This document shows, in pieces, positions 1 to 17,516 of a stretch of DNA of 64,000 bases (its first letter is position 1; each line of letters begins with the position of its first letter). This stretch comes from Taeniopygia guttata (lineage: Eukaryota; Chordata; Aves; Passeriformes; Estrildidae). The DNA is taken from assembly GCF_048771995.1 (NCBI RefSeq), contig NC_133024.1, positions 1,121,001-1,185,000 of the forward strand. Direction: 5' to 3'. The notes below the pieces were generated by a model. The model was given only the letters and a program-made list of their open reading frames with translations, was not told the DNA's origin and did no database searches. Both the position numbers and the translations under genes were made by a program.

Positions 1-661
1 GGGAAAGATTTTAGAGCAGCAGCTCCAAATAGTTTAATTTAGGAAAGTATGTGGGCATGTTCATAACCAAGACCAGAAATAAAAAGTAAGTATCAGTAGA
101 ATTTTTTTTTGGCTGTTCTGTATCAAGTTTGTAAGTCTTTTGACTTTCTTTGTCTCTGTCAGTCCACCTGTAAAATATAGCTTAGATTTATTGGTAATGT
201 TTCCATTTGGAAATGGGAAAGGTGTTTTTCTTGGTTTAATTTTGATTGTTTGTTCAGCTCTGAGATCCCTTACCAAAGTGGCTTAAAGAAATTCCACATA
301 ATTTATTTCTCAAATGGAGAAAAAAAAATAGATAAGGATTCTCTTCAAAACAGTAGAAAAAGACAGAACAAGATCTTATTGTTAGTCAGCTGGGAGCCTT
401 GCAGTAGCTTGTCCCCACAAGTTCTGCAAGCTGGGACATCTTTGGGTCAGTGCCATGAAATTTTGAATTTGGATCGAGAATAGTGATGGTGGTTTCAAAG
501 TAAATGTGGAATGAATTCAGCTATAGAAGTAGAGTAAACTTGGAGTAAAAATTCATACTGTGTGCTTATTTGAAGTGGAGTAAGAAAACAATGAGATTTA
601 TATTACCTTCAAGTTTCACAGTAACTTTTACAAATACTGCTGTGTTCATTTTTTGTTCAAG
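1..661 (+). other. NXPE3: NXPE3 intron (partial)
   Basis: AT-rich sequence with no convincing exon. The short open frames here have no recognisable family and no paired splice sites in the phase that the exon at 662 needs (an upstream exon ending with two extra bases). Confidence 0.6.
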
Positions 662-5379
<4,718 letters not shown>

Positions 5380-6211
5380 CACAAATGGGTATCCCTGTGT
5401 CATCTTTTGCTATAGCCCGAGAACAGTTGCTCTTTCGAGCTGTGGAATGAGGCTGGATGATATGGAGGAGCTCTGGGTCCTGTACTCGCTTGCAGGATAA
5501 GTAGGGTGGCCTTAAAGTCTGGGTAGCTGTGAGGGGTGGTAAAGAGGAGTTGACTCTTCAGGCTATATCTTCCTGCAAGGTTGATTCCTTCAAGCTTATC
5601 ATTCATACCTGAGATTATTAGAGAGCACCTTAAATTACATTGGCAGGATTCAATAAGAGACTATTTGGGTTATTAGCTTTACTAGTTTTCTGCACTGTAC
5701 ACTTAATTTAATCCCTGTGACACTGATTCTGTTGCCAGGATCTTGTTGCTCAGAACAGTGTGTGAAACCTGGGAAGGATTTTGGGAATGGTCTTTCTCTC
5801 AGCATTCCAGAGCTTAAGGGATGTCTCCTCCAGTTGTGTGTCAGAGAAGTACAGTGTCTATTCTTCTTTCAAAGTCCTAATTAGAAATGTGAAGGGAATG
5901 TACCAAAGTCACCAATAAGGAAGCACAATCACAATATCTGTAGAATTAAGGCATGAGGAATTTGCTGAAGTTTGATTGAGCACCCTAGTTAGGTACCTTT
6001 GTTCTTTACAGATGGCTGCTAAATAGAGCTAATAGCCAGTATTTTAGTTTGGTTTCTTGTACTACTGAATTTCTTTTGAGCTTTGATACACTGTCTAGTT
6101 CTTGATTTATCATTAGCAAAGATATGTGTGTTTTACAGCCTCAGTGAAAACACTGTCTCAGGCAGTTTTGCAAGTTCAAGTTGCAGGCTGTCCTACTTGA
6201 AGCTGAAAGTA

Positions 6212-6335
6212 TTTGCCAATGAAAGTGTTTCATTTGCCAATGAAAGTGTTTCATTTGCCAGGAAAGTGTTTCATTTGCCAATGAAAGTGTTTCATTTGCC
6301 AATGAAAGTGTTTCATTTGCCATGAAAGTGTTTCC
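6212..6335. repeat. 21-bp minisatellite, six copies
   Basis: The unit is TTTGCCAATGAAAGTGTTTC plus A. Four copies are full-length or nearly identical. Copies 3 and 6 have lost one base each. Because 21 is a multiple of three, it reads as a repeated peptide on both strands, but nothing suggests translation. Confidence 0.95.
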
Positions 6336-6910
6336 ATCCCTTCTTGCTGCAGCCTCTCCTCAGGCTCCTGCCAGGCCAGGCTGGCTCTGGCGCGTCCTGC
6401 ACACCCACTGGGGACGGGAGGCAAAGTGCCCCGAGGGTCCCTGTGTGCTTTGGCAGTGGTGGTCCAGGCCGTGCAGTGACTCCTCTTCAGGGTCTGGCAG
6501 TTCTGTCACTCTCCATGAACTTCACAGCTGCCAGTAGAGAAGGTGGAACACCCTGCACCCAAAGTCCAGCGTGCCAGGGTTGCCTTCATGTATCTGCTTG
6601 GCACTGACCCAGGCTTGCTGGTGCCTCTCCAGCCTCCTGGCCTGGCATTTACTGCTGCTTGTTTGATTGAGCCTCTCTACAGTTTTAACTAGAAGCACTT
6701 TGAAAACAGCTTTTATTAAAGTCAACTCCCAAATGAAACAGCTGAGAAGTGTTCCATGCTGTCTTATCTTTGGTCCCACTCAGGCCAAAGCCAGTCTTCA
6801 CTGGCTTGTGTCAAAACCAAGTCATGTCTTTGTGAGCAAGCTGAGAGGATGAATAAGGCAAATTGGCAGGTTGCACAGAGTGAAATGATCAAAATATCTT
6901 TATGCTAGAA

Positions 6911-6938
6911 AAGTTTCACCCCTTTTAGGGTGAAACTT
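6911..6938. repeat. perfect 11-bp inverted repeat (hairpin)
   Basis: The left arm AAGTTTCACCC (6911-6921) and right arm GGGTGAAACTT (6928-6938) flank a 6-nt loop. It has no T run after it. If the NXPE3 transcript extends this far, it would form a stable hairpin in the 3' UTR. Confidence 0.85.
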
Positions 6939-8050
6939 AGGTTAGGTTTGCTGCTCTCCTAAGGAAGTTTGTGCCCTTACTGCCAGAGCCTTAAGAGAGC
7001 CAATGCTGCCAGCTACAGCAACAGTGTTTCTTATTGTGTTCATTTTAAAGGGCAACTGAGTAATTTAAAAACAAATATAAATTATTTCAGCATGTAAAAG
7101 GCATCAGTACTGTTCATCTAGAAACTTAACAATTTAAAAATGTTTAAACATGTCTGGAGGAATCGTGTACACTGAAATAGCACCTATTCTTAGCTTTTCA
7201 AATCAGCAGTTAAGAGGTCCAATTTGCTGGTTCCTACTGCCTCACCCAGCACCTGCCCATACATTAGCATTAGGTAACTGTTTCTTACATTAATATGGTA
7301 ATGGCAATTTATCCTCTGCTGAAAAGAGGCCACACCAATTCAGGTCTGGGAAAGTAAACTGCCACAATGAAAAATGAACTTTCATCTTTTCCAGTTGTGA
7401 TTTTTGTAATAGGTAAAGGCTTTCATCCTGAATAACAACTCTATCCTAATAATGCTCATGGAAATAGGACTTCAGACTTCTTTGAAGGAAACTACTTAAT
7501 TTGTGGACTGACCATTAGATTTAACTCATAAAGCCACATTGTGTGTGAAAATGTTGTGGCTGCATGTTTCTTCTCTGGGTGTTGTAGTGCTTGCTACTGC
7601 TCCTCAACAGCAGCTTTATATCACTGCTAGCTACCAAGCACAGAGAGAGAAAAAATATTCTTTTGAATGCTTTGACAGTTGAGGGAAAAAGAACAGAACT
7701 GCTATTAGAAAAGGTGTCTAATTGCCTTCTGGTAGAACCTAATCCTTTAGATTAATTAGAATAATTTTTTAATAACAGATGAACTAACTTATCAGTAATG
7801 AACTTCAGGGAAATTGCCAGTTGATTTAGAATGAGGGTTAAGATTTTATTTTTTGGGCTCTGAAATAGGGAAGAGAAATGAAGAATCTGAGGGTTTGTCT
7901 GTGCTTTTAGATGTCATTCAGGTGATCTATGAATGATTTTTCATTTCTCATCTTGTTACCATCTATCTCATCATGTTACCAATTGTATATGTATGGGATA
8001 TGCAAACACAGAAGCAATAAAATATTTTAAAATCAGTTTCTTTAAACTTC

Positions 8051-9970
8051 TAAATGGATTCTAAATGGACTTAGGTTAAGGTGTTGGTTATTTTTGAAGT
8101 TACTTAATGTGAAACAGGACTGGAAAGGAATTTCTCAGCATCTGTTAAGGATCTTCCTCAACACATAAAAAAATAATTCTCAAGATTTTCAAAGTCCTGT
8201 CTTCCCTTTCCTTGTATTTTCTTCCTTTGAAAGGAAGAAATTGTATTATTTTGTATACTTTCATTCTTGTACTGATAATTTTGATTGTTAATCTTTAATT
8301 AGATTTTTTTATTTTTTAATTTCTTCATTCAAAATCCAGCTTTCTCAAAATCCAGTGAAAGAAGCTAATTTTATTGTTTTTATTATAAGATATTAATTTA
8401 TTTATAAAATAAGTAAACTCCATTTTATATATATTAGTGTTGCACTGTAATATTTTGAGTCTTGTTTCTCATGTGTATCTTAGGCTGATTTCTTCCTTCT
8501 AGAAATTTAGTAAAAATGTTAGTTGAATTGTTGATGAGAAGGGAGGATAAAAAGCAAAAGATTCCCTTTATTCAAGTTTTCAGTTGCTTCTAATTTCATC
8601 TGCAAATGTAGCACTGCTTAATGAGATTTAAATTACCATTTTTCATTGCTTTGCTTGTTATAGGTAGGCAATTAAAAATGGAAACTTTGCTTACCACAAG
8701 TGTCTGTACAGCTTTTTATGTACTGCAGGTGACAACTTCATGGATACGTGACAAACACGAAGGTTTGAAGTTGCCTTCTAGAGGGGTGGAGGATACTGGG
8801 GTTTTGTTTTGGTTTTGTTGCAGAATATTTTGGGTTAGAATATTCTTCCATTCATGACAGTTTAATTAACAGCAAAAAAAACTTCAGTCACAAATGTGTT
8901 TTTCATTTGTAAAGCACTTACTCCTTATGTCCAGATCATTTCATATATATTTAGATTGTTTGGAAGGCTCTTACTCTCTCTTGGGAGAATGAAGAACTCT
9001 GTATATTAGAGAAAGAACTTGTTTTTTTCTAATATATGTATGTTATTGTAATACTTACAATATACAGAAGGCTCTACTGTCTTGTTTCCTGATGTGATCA
9101 GAAAAACAATTTAAACAGCCAAAAAGCTCAGTGAATGAAAAGTTCCTAATAAAGAGGGCAAGTTTACTTGAACCATTTAATCTGATTTAGTCTCAGTTTC
9201 TCTTGTTTGCTGTAACCACACATCCTTTATATGTTTATAGCTGCATAGTAATTCCCTTAGTTTACCTATTATACTTTGTGCTGTGTGTTGGGTAGGAATT
9301 TCACTCTATGGTTTACAGATTAAATTCACTCCAAGTAATTTTTTATACATGATTTGTATTTGGAGAGGGGTGATTTGTACTGACATGAGACCTACCACTG
9401 AAGGGGAGGGGGAGCGAGCGGCTGCCTGGCACAGACTGGGCAATTTCGGGGATGGTCTGAGGTGGGGGTTTGGGGGATGCTCACTGCCTTGCCCTGGGCT
9501 TAGCCTGCAGCCAGGGTTCACAGCTGGGAAAGCAGCAAGCAGGGCTCAGTGCCCTTTGTGCTGGTTCCTGACATAGAGAGCCAAAACCAGCCCGTTTGAC
9601 CAGGCTGAAAATCCCTGAATGACAAAATCCCGACAGCCAGCAGAGAGTGCTGAGGCAGTGTGGCCGAGGATTTGTTCTGTTTTTCTGTTCTCCTTCCCTG
9701 CGGGCTGCTGAAGGGGCAGGGCAGGGCCAGGCTGTGATCTGGGTGCTGCTCACACATCCCTCCCAGCACAGAGCTCTGGCTCTGGCCAGTCCCAAGAGCC
9801 CCGAGGGGACAGGGCAAAGGCAGAGCAGCTTCTTCCCAGCATTTGGCTGTGGAAACTGTATTGCAGCATGCTGCCAGCATGTCCAACCTGCAGCAGCCTT
9901 CACTTGTCGGAGCCCAGGACATCAGCCTTCACTTGTCAGAGTCCCTCTGGCTGTCTCCAGACCCTGGCAG
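8051..9970. other. no gene seen
   Basis: AT-rich to about 9,370, then more GC-rich. A further AATAAA lies at 9148-9153. Open frames on both strands at 9,480-9,920 overlap each other in GC-rich sequence and show no family features. Confidence 0.5.
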
Positions 9971-9984
9971 GGGGCTCAGAGACC

Positions 9985-10520
9985 TTGGAATGAAGTCAAA
10001 AACACCTGTGGCTTCAGTTTTAGCCTGTGGGAAAAGCTGTCAAATTTGTACGAGGAATTACAAGTCACAAGGGTTTGAGTAGTGTGATATTTGAACTAGC
10101 ACAGGGTGGAAAAGTAGAATTTTGGGATTTTTAGGGGTTCAAGGGGGTACAAGATGGAGGGATTTGGGCTTGTCCTGGCCTTCTTCTCCTTTTTGTCTTG
10201 TCCTCCATGTCTTGGTGTGATGGTGACACTTTTCTATTGGTTTAAGGTAGGGATTCAGTCTGACATAGGTGATGGGAATTGGTGAAGAAATTGTGAACAT
10301 ATACATGTAGTTTTGAGTATATAAGGTGGGAGCCACCCAGGGCTCGAGGGCAGATGGCCACGGCCTCCTTGCTAGCCAGAGCTCTGCAGGCCAGAGAAAG
10401 GATGTTATAGATAAAATAAAATAAACAACCTTGAAAGCGCAATCAGAGCCATCCCAGGCTCCTTCTTTGGCTGCTCAGGCTAAGGGAACGAGGACTTTCA
10501 CACTGCTGGGGTCTCACCAG
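9985..10520 (+). mobile_element. probable solo LTR of an endogenous retrovirus
   Basis: The sequence has LTR order on the + strand: a U3-like block, TATATAAG at 10318-10325, and overlapping AATAAA signals at 10415-10420 and 10420-10425, about 100 bp further on, as expected for an R region. A U5-like GC-rich tail near GGACTTTCACA (about 10,503) follows. The general form resembles ERVL-type LTRs of songbirds. Boundaries are approximate and I could not find a convincing target-site duplication. No gag, pol or env remnants are seen nearby, hence a solo LTR. Confidence 0.5.
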
Positions 10521-13500
10521 CTGACCCTGACGTTCACTCAGCCAAAACTGAATGAGAGAGGCTGCAAAGTATGAGCTGCTTCTCAGTGTGGTGTTGGGTC
10601 AGGCCCCAGGCCTCTTCAGAGGGGAAGTGAGAGTGATGAGTAGGATAGAGAGGGGAAGAAAAAAGCAGGATGTAGTTTAAGAAAAAAAAAACCATGTAAA
10701 GCTATTGCTCTGTGACACCAGTGAGAGGAAGGTCAGGGATCTGGTCACGTGGAGATTGATTTCCAAAGGCAGTGTGGGACAGACTCCCTCCTCTCAGAAT
10801 GCACATAGATGTATTGCTCCACGTGTTTTAAAAAAGAAACAGTTCTTCCCACCCAGGCTGCTCACCCACCTCTTCCTCTGTGCCCTCCTGGCAGCGATGA
10901 CACAGCAATCATGTTAGGTACCCTGCCAAACCTGCCCACAGCTCGTTTGAAGCCCTGTGTGTTGTGTTCTCACATGACTGTAGATGTGACAGATATCGTA
11001 GCTGGGGAACTTTTTAAAAGAAACCCAAAGCATTTGTAATCAAGCTCAGGAGGAGGGCACGGGCAGGTTTTCATCATGCCCCAAGTGCTCCTCAGAGGCT
11101 ATGGTGACTCAGAGGAGGCATGTACCTTGCCTGGTTTGGCACAGGTTGCTTGGCAAGGGCAGGGGCTTGAGCCTCATCCATCACACACGGGGACAGGAGG
11201 CTCACCAGGGCTGGCAAAAAGCCAAAACAACATGGTTTCTGATCTGGTGGGAATGGGGCTTCATGTGTTCATCCTCTGGTTTAGCCCTGCATCCTCAGTT
11301 AGCAGTGTATAAGGTAACCTCTAACATTAGCTGTCCTATTTATGGTGCAAGATTGATGTATTTGAAACCAGGGAAATGTTTTGTCCTTGAATCTGGATCT
11401 TTGAGTCTTCCTGAACGGTTAATTCATCACAGTGCTTGTCACCCAGATCTGAACTCGTGTGTGAGGGAACCTAGCTTGTGTCTGGGCAGTGATTCTAAAA
11501 TCCTGTCCCAATTACTGTGTCCTCCTTCCCTGCTGGCGTTACCAGCCTCTGGTGGGCATATTCAGCATATTCAGCAGCTTTCTGGGGTGATGCCATCTGC
11601 TCTGCCCTGAGCCTGTCACGGTGAATTGTGCAGGAGCTTCTCTGCTGGGGAGGCAAAAGAGGGATTTTGTTGGGGAGTGCTGAGAATGGAGTGTGTGAGT
11701 AACTTTCTGTGAGCCCCAGATGCAGAGTGAGCACGTCACTGAAGCTGAGTGAAAGTGCAACGTGCCCTCCCCTACATCACAACTCAAGCAAGTCAGCCTG
11801 GGCTTAATAGATTAATCCCTTAATGAATGTGGCCAGAAGAGGGCTTTGAGGCACTGAAAAAGAGTCTGGGGTGACTCTCAAATGAAAATCATAAGCCACA
11901 ACATATTTGTCTTGGTGGTGGTTTGTTTTCTAACTCCTGCATAGTTTGTGTTTTGAAAACAAATGTCACAAATACCATTGAGGCTCTTTGACTTGAGGTT
12001 TGTGAGTGAAATCAGTGGCTGCAACGTAGAAAACTAAGCAGTGTCTGTGGTCTGAGAGCAAGGCATGCTGAGGCAGTCAGTGTTCTCTGGGACAGCCATC
12101 CCTTAAACATTTTGTCCCCTGCAATTTTTACTCTCTGCTTTCCTGGTCAGTTCTGAAAATGGACAAGTGCTTTTCACCCTTTGTCCTTGTGCTTGGGCCC
12201 TCTGAAGGCACCTGTTGTTTTTTTTGGTACAAGGCTGTCCCTTTTCTCCCTAAATCTCTGCTGAGGCTGTTTGCAATGACCAGGAGCGTTCATGTGACAA
12301 GGACAATTCCTCTGCTGTGGGGTGGCTCACTCTGAAGAGCTCCAGGTGGGACATGCCTGTGGGAGTGCAGTGGGTGAGAGGCATGGCACAAGGAGGACCT
12401 GCAGTGAAAGCACCATGACAAATTACAGGGTTTTTCCCCTCTTGCCATCCTGCAGTCAGTTCTTTCCACTCCTTCCTACCCTTTGGTTTTCCCTGAGCTG
12501 TGTGAGTCAGGCTTTCCAGTCTTGCCTGCCCTCTTTTCTGAGTCAGCTTCTCTCAGGGCATTGCTGCTTGCTCTCAGCAAAGCACCTATTTCTGTCTCTA
12601 GCTGGTTCTTTCTTCTGATGGTTTCATATCTTTATGTTCCACATTTGTATTTTATCCTGTGTAGTATTATTATTATTTGCTTTTGCTTTTGCTGTGCCTT
12701 GCATTTGCCCTTGCTTTGATAAGTAAAATTAGAAAAAGAAAGTTACTTCACTGAAAAAAAATGTCCTGTCTTAAAAATACAATAAAAAAATATCCGGTGC
12801 TCCAATAACAAGCTGATATTATAATCACTTTACATTGTTGTAAAATGTGTTCAATATATGTGTATCTTCCAATCCCAGAAGTTTCATATCTGCTGGCTGA
12901 AATGTAGGTTCCCTATGTTAACACATTTCTTTCTGATGTCCTGTTGCCTGTTTGTTCTTGTGTGGAACAAACATTGCTACAAGTAGATATTTTCATTTGT
13001 GGCTGGAGTCATGACTTTTCATCCTGCCCTGCCACGCATCAGCCATGACATTTTTACTCTTCCTGTCTTTTCTTTTCTTGTCAGACTTGGATTTTCCTTT
13101 TCTTTGCAGCAGGTACTCACCTCTTTGCACAGGTGAGTGGTGCCCAGGAGGGGGCTGACCTCCATCTCATGTTCAGCTGATAACAAATGTCCCCTGTGAT
13201 TTTTGGAGTACAAGCCTTCCCTCTTTGCAAAGAGAGATCTCTGTCCCTGGTGAAGGCTCTCAGAAGCCCCTCAGGTCCCCAAAGGCAGCAGGTTTTGCTG
13301 CACAGCTGCTGCAGGAGACACCAGGGCAAGGGTCCCCACGACTGAGGGCACCACGGGCCTTCAGTGAGCAACAAATGCCACCCCCAGCTGGAACAAAGCG
13401 TCCTGATTTCTAAGAGAAGTATCAAGTCCATCAAGATTATCAGCTGAACATGTTCCAGTGATCTAATACAGCTGTGAGCAGGAAGATGGAGCCCACGCAC

Positions 13501-15343
13501 CATTTCCTGCCTGCAGGGGAAAGATTTTGATCGCCTTTGGGATGGAGATGTTCTCTCCCACCTCCCTCCTGCAGCTTGTTGGGACAGGGCAGGGGTGGGA
13601 ATAAAGTCTGAGGGTGTTCTGTTTGTTTTTAACGCCTGTGTTGCAGTGCAGGAGGCACTGGGGGCACTGGGGGCACTGGGGCACCAGTGTTCCAATGTTG
13701 GTGCCAGCTGCTGGAAATTTTATCACTTTGCTGCTCTTGGGAAGGGGCAGCACAAGGCCCTGGAAGTGAGAGGAGTTTGCCCTGAAAAGATCTGGGTGTC
13801 CTGTCCTTGCGCACCATGTTTGATATGCATGGTGAGTCCCGGCCCATGCCACTGTGCAAGGAGAAAAGAAAAGGGATTATTATTAAGATGGATCAACTCA
13901 CATTTTAGGAAAATCCAGGAAACATTTTTATACTGACGGTTGTTTTTATCTACTGGAGCAGGTGACTGACACATCTGTATACACCTGATACATCTATGAC
14001 AAATGAGACTACCTTTTTCCTTTTTATTTATTTTTTTTTTTTTTACACGTATCCCCCTTCCCATTTTAACCAGGCTCCTGGTTTTATGGAGCTTTCACAC
14101 TGACGCCGTGTGAAACTCATTCCAGCCTTTCTGAGGGCAAAGTCCTGGTGACAGCCAGACTTTGCCAGGGAGAGGTGTTTGTCCTGCACCACCTCCCAAA
14201 GGCTGGAGCTATTTTTTTTTTCCTGTGGGACACTGGATCTCTCTTGCTTCCTAGGTGAATGCTATTGTTTACCCAGTAATGCTAGACAGAAAAGGGATAG
14301 TGAGAGGCAGCCTAATGTCTGTGGCCATACAGACACACACAGCACTGCAGGCAGGAGGTGGGCAAGGAGAGCCTGACCCTGGCAGGCCAGAAACCCCACT
14401 GCTTGTACCCACGGGTTTCTCTTCACCCCATTGTTGCACAGCACTTTTTCATGATTCTTATCTCATCAGTGTTTTCTAGACCCTTTTTTGGCAGCGTTAC
14501 ACCAGCCTGGGATTTCCTGCCAGCCTCTTTGACAGGGGAATGTCCTCAACCAGGGCTTACCCCACCTGGGAAATTCCAGGGTGCAGAAAAAGTCCAGGGA
14601 GCCATGCTCAGCCACTGTCCTCCTCCACCCTGCTTCCTCTCACATGTCACAACGTCCCCGTTTCCTGTTCACCAGAGCCAAAAGATAAGTGCTGTGCCAG
14701 CCACTGCACTAGAGATGCCCTGTGGGTACTCAGCCAAGAGCTGAAAGAAACTTGTGGGGTGTTATTTAGGGTTTTGGAGTGGTTCATTTTTTTGTGAATA
14801 GAAAGCCAAAGAAAGCAGGACTTTTGTGAGGGAGGGGAAGAAAAATTTCCTTACCACTGCTTCTCTGTTTCACACCTTTAAACCTCAGAGGAACTCCTCA
14901 GTCGTTCACAGAGGCATGGCCATAAGGAATGATCAGTTGCCAATGGGGTGCAGAGAACTGGCTTGTTTTCCATAGAACTATTTCTAACTTCACTTCTCCA
15001 ACATGAAGGTATGCTGGTATCATTTTATTTAACTTATTGCTTAAAAAACCTAATTGATTGAAACAATATTGGCTTCTCATAAGTTTTAATACTTGTAAGA
15101 GCCTCTCAAGGGGATTGTGCTGTAATAGTCTGTGTGTGTTTTGGGGTTGAGTATGGAAGAATGGTTGTCTTTTGGAAAGGTAATGGGTAACAGCCAAGAG
15201 CAAAGAAGCCACAAAGAATGGTGTGATTTTTGAAAACCCTCAGTGAATCTGGTGGCAAAATACTCCTAAACAGCTTAGCTGTTCTTGGTGACTCTCTCTG
15301 AAACAATCTGCATTTTTAGGGGAGGATGTAATAGCTTTCCAGA
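10521..15343. other. intergenic stretch, no gene seen
   Basis: Mixed composition. The open frames are short, overlap on both strands and have no recognisable domains. A minor 10-bp repeat (GCACTGGGGG, three copies) is at about 13,654-13,683. No RNA gene is recognised. Confidence 0.5.
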
Positions 15344-15389
15344 GGATGGATGGATGGATGGATGGATGGATGGATGGATGGATGGATGA
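15344..15389. repeat. (GGAT)n microsatellite
   Basis: About eleven uninterrupted GGAT units, then a degenerate GAATGAA end. Confidence 0.97.
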
Positions 15390-16340
15390 ATGAAAAGCTA
15401 AGCTTTGAGACTACTGATTAGAAGAAGCATTGTTAGTGAAAAAAGGTGTTTTGTACAATCTTGATTACAATTCACTCCTGGCAGCTCATCAGCTAATTTT
15501 GGAATAGCAGAGAACCATCATATGAGCATATAAGTCTGCTAGCTTCAACAGGACAGTAGTAAACTGTCATGGTGCAGTGTGAGACAACACAGGGAAGCAT
15601 ATAAAAATAGGGATCCATGCCTACTTTCATGTCATTTAAAAAAAAATCGGTGGGAATGAAAAGAATTACGTTTAATTAGCTTAAAATTCACTTTAAATTT
15701 TGTTACGCTAAGGAGTTTATTAAAGCAAACCATAAACTTCTTTTCATCAGCTGGCGAGGGTTTCCCTGGCTCACCACACGAGGCTGATTATGCAGCACCC
15801 GTTCATTAACGTGCCCGTCTCTGAGGGCAGCTCAGCAGGAAGAGTCTGCAGAGGATAAAACAGGGTCTGGTTTTCAGACCCCACATGTTTGGGGGCACGT
15901 GTGTGCCATGATGACACCGGACAGTGTGTGTGACCAGGGGTGGGTACCTGGCACGTGTGTCAGATGGAAGCCAGGTGATTCCAGCTGGGACTGGAGGTGT
16001 GCTGGGGGCACGCAGAGGGCAGAGAAAGGGAGACACCCCGGGCTCTCCCTCAGCCTGACTGGGTGCCCAGCATTCAGGGACAAATGTCACCTAGGGGCCA
16101 TATTTCTGCTCCACACAAAACTCCAGTATCAGCTCAGTGATCACGTTCCGGCAAGCGATTTCTTATTTTTGTTCGCCAGACTTCTATTTACTTTCTCTGC
16201 AGCAAGCCACATTTCCTGCTGCATTTGGTGGCAGTGGGTGGGAGCAGGGTGTGTGCAGGGAGGAAATGCCCTCTGTCACGGGGTGCTTGGGGCAGCTTGG
16301 GGCAGCCTTGCTGCCTGCCACCCTGGAGGTTGGGTTGGGA
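15390..16340. other. intergenic stretch, possible conserved element
   Basis: No gene. The segment around 15,660-15,810 combines TTTAATTAGC, CATTAA and several AT-rich homeobox-like words inside mixed-GC sequence, as many vertebrate conserved non-coding elements do. This is impression only. Confidence 0.25.
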
Positions 16341-16341
16341 T

Positions 16342-16370
16342 ATCATCATCATCATCATCATCGTCATCAT
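16342..16370. repeat. (ATC)n microsatellite
   Basis: Nine to ten ATC units with one GTC interruption. In translation it gives runs of His, Ile or Met, which explains homopolymer tracts in spurious ORFs here. Confidence 0.95.
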
Positions 16371-17332
16371 GACCAGCAGCAGTTGCTGGAAGCAGGTCTG
16401 CAGCAGCAGTGCTGGTGCTGGGCACTGGGAGTTTCCTTCCCCAGCCCTGGGCTGCTGGGAGCAGCAGGGTGGCAGGAACGGTCCCATCCCTTTGGCTCTG
16501 CCTCCTGCTGCAGCCCCGGTGCTCTCACCTGCCTTTGCTTCTCACCTGGGCTCTCTAGAGCAGCAGAACTCAGTCTGGATGGTGCTGCTAAGGAACCCCA
16601 GTGTGACTTTATGTGCTCCCAGTCACAAACTCCTGAGACACAACAAGGCAGAAACAAGAGCTGCCTTTACTTTTGCTTTCTTCTTAAGGGATTGGCAGGA
16701 AATTAAAAGGAAACCTAAACATCCATGGGCTGGCTTCGGTGGAGAGCAGCGTCCTGTCAGACAGGATGTGTCTGCCTTTGGAAGGTGTCTTTTCCCAGCT
16801 GGGAACTGGAGGAGGGAACCAACGCCTGGGAACAGAGCTCTGCACAGTGCCCCACCAAATCAAAGAGTTTATTTCCAACTTTCTTGATGTTTTATGCTAA
16901 CTCGTGCACGATTTGCATATTACTGTGAAGTCAGCATTACTGTCATGGATTTCTTTCTAAACCTGTAGCAGGCGGCTGTTAAGTCAATAGAAATAACAGA
17001 GTATTTGGATCCTTTCTGTGATATTTGAATCTTTTACACAGCCATCTGTGATTGAGACTCGTGTGACAGCAAATTCTGACCCATAGGTGGAGAAGCATTG
17101 TCCCAGCCTGTTCCAGCACACATTTAACTGGAGATAAAACCTGCCTTAGCAGATGCAGTTCATCCTAAGCACCAGGAAAATTTTTGTATTGCTGTTTGGA
17201 AGAGACCTAACATTTTCCCTACTATAACAAAGTTTTATTTGTCTGTCTTGATTTAGGTGCTTTTTTTAAATGAGAAAATTTCCTGTTTATTGCGTTTTTG
17301 TCTGACTAACTGAGGACAGCTCTGTAGCTGAG
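16371..17332. other. intergenic stretch, no gene seen
   Basis: No gene. An octamer-like ATTTGCATAT is present at about 16,912 with no other promoter signal around it. Confidence 0.4.
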
Positions 17333-17516
17333 TTTCAGAACTTTCCCAATGGTCAGATGGCCGTGTATTTTGAAAGCTGGGACTCCTCTAGTGAATGGAT
17401 ATCTGAACTGAAGGCATTTAGCCTCTATCAGCTGGAAAGCACAGCTGGAAATAAGCTCAAGACACTAGATGGGGGCATTCCCTTCAATGAACTCTACAGT
17501 GTCAACATGCTACAGG
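17333..17516 (+). other. exon-like open block of unknown origin
   Basis: An open frame includes FQNFPNGQMAVYFESWDSSS at its start and ends VNMLQ directly before CAG|GTGCTT. A TTTCAG precedes it at 17333-17338. The codons look like ordinary protein-coding usage, but the polypyrimidine tract is weak and I find no partner exon. It could be an orphan exon, a remnant of a lost gene, or chance. Confidence 0.2.

Larger units (their letters stand above)
5380..8050 (+). other. NXPE3: NXPE3 3' UTR and downstream flank (end uncertain)
   Basis: AT-rich sequence after the stop codon without coding signal. Candidate poly(A) signals are ATTAAA at 6715-6720, AATAAA at 8016-8021 and AATAAA at 9148-9153. I cannot tell which is used. 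The stretch includes a 21-bp minisatellite at 6212-6335 and a perfect hairpin at 6911-6938, both of which may be transcribed. Confidence 0.45.

Noticed and set aside
16137..16887. Frames with poly-His, poly-Ile or poly-Met
   Set aside because: Produced by the (ATC)n microsatellite.
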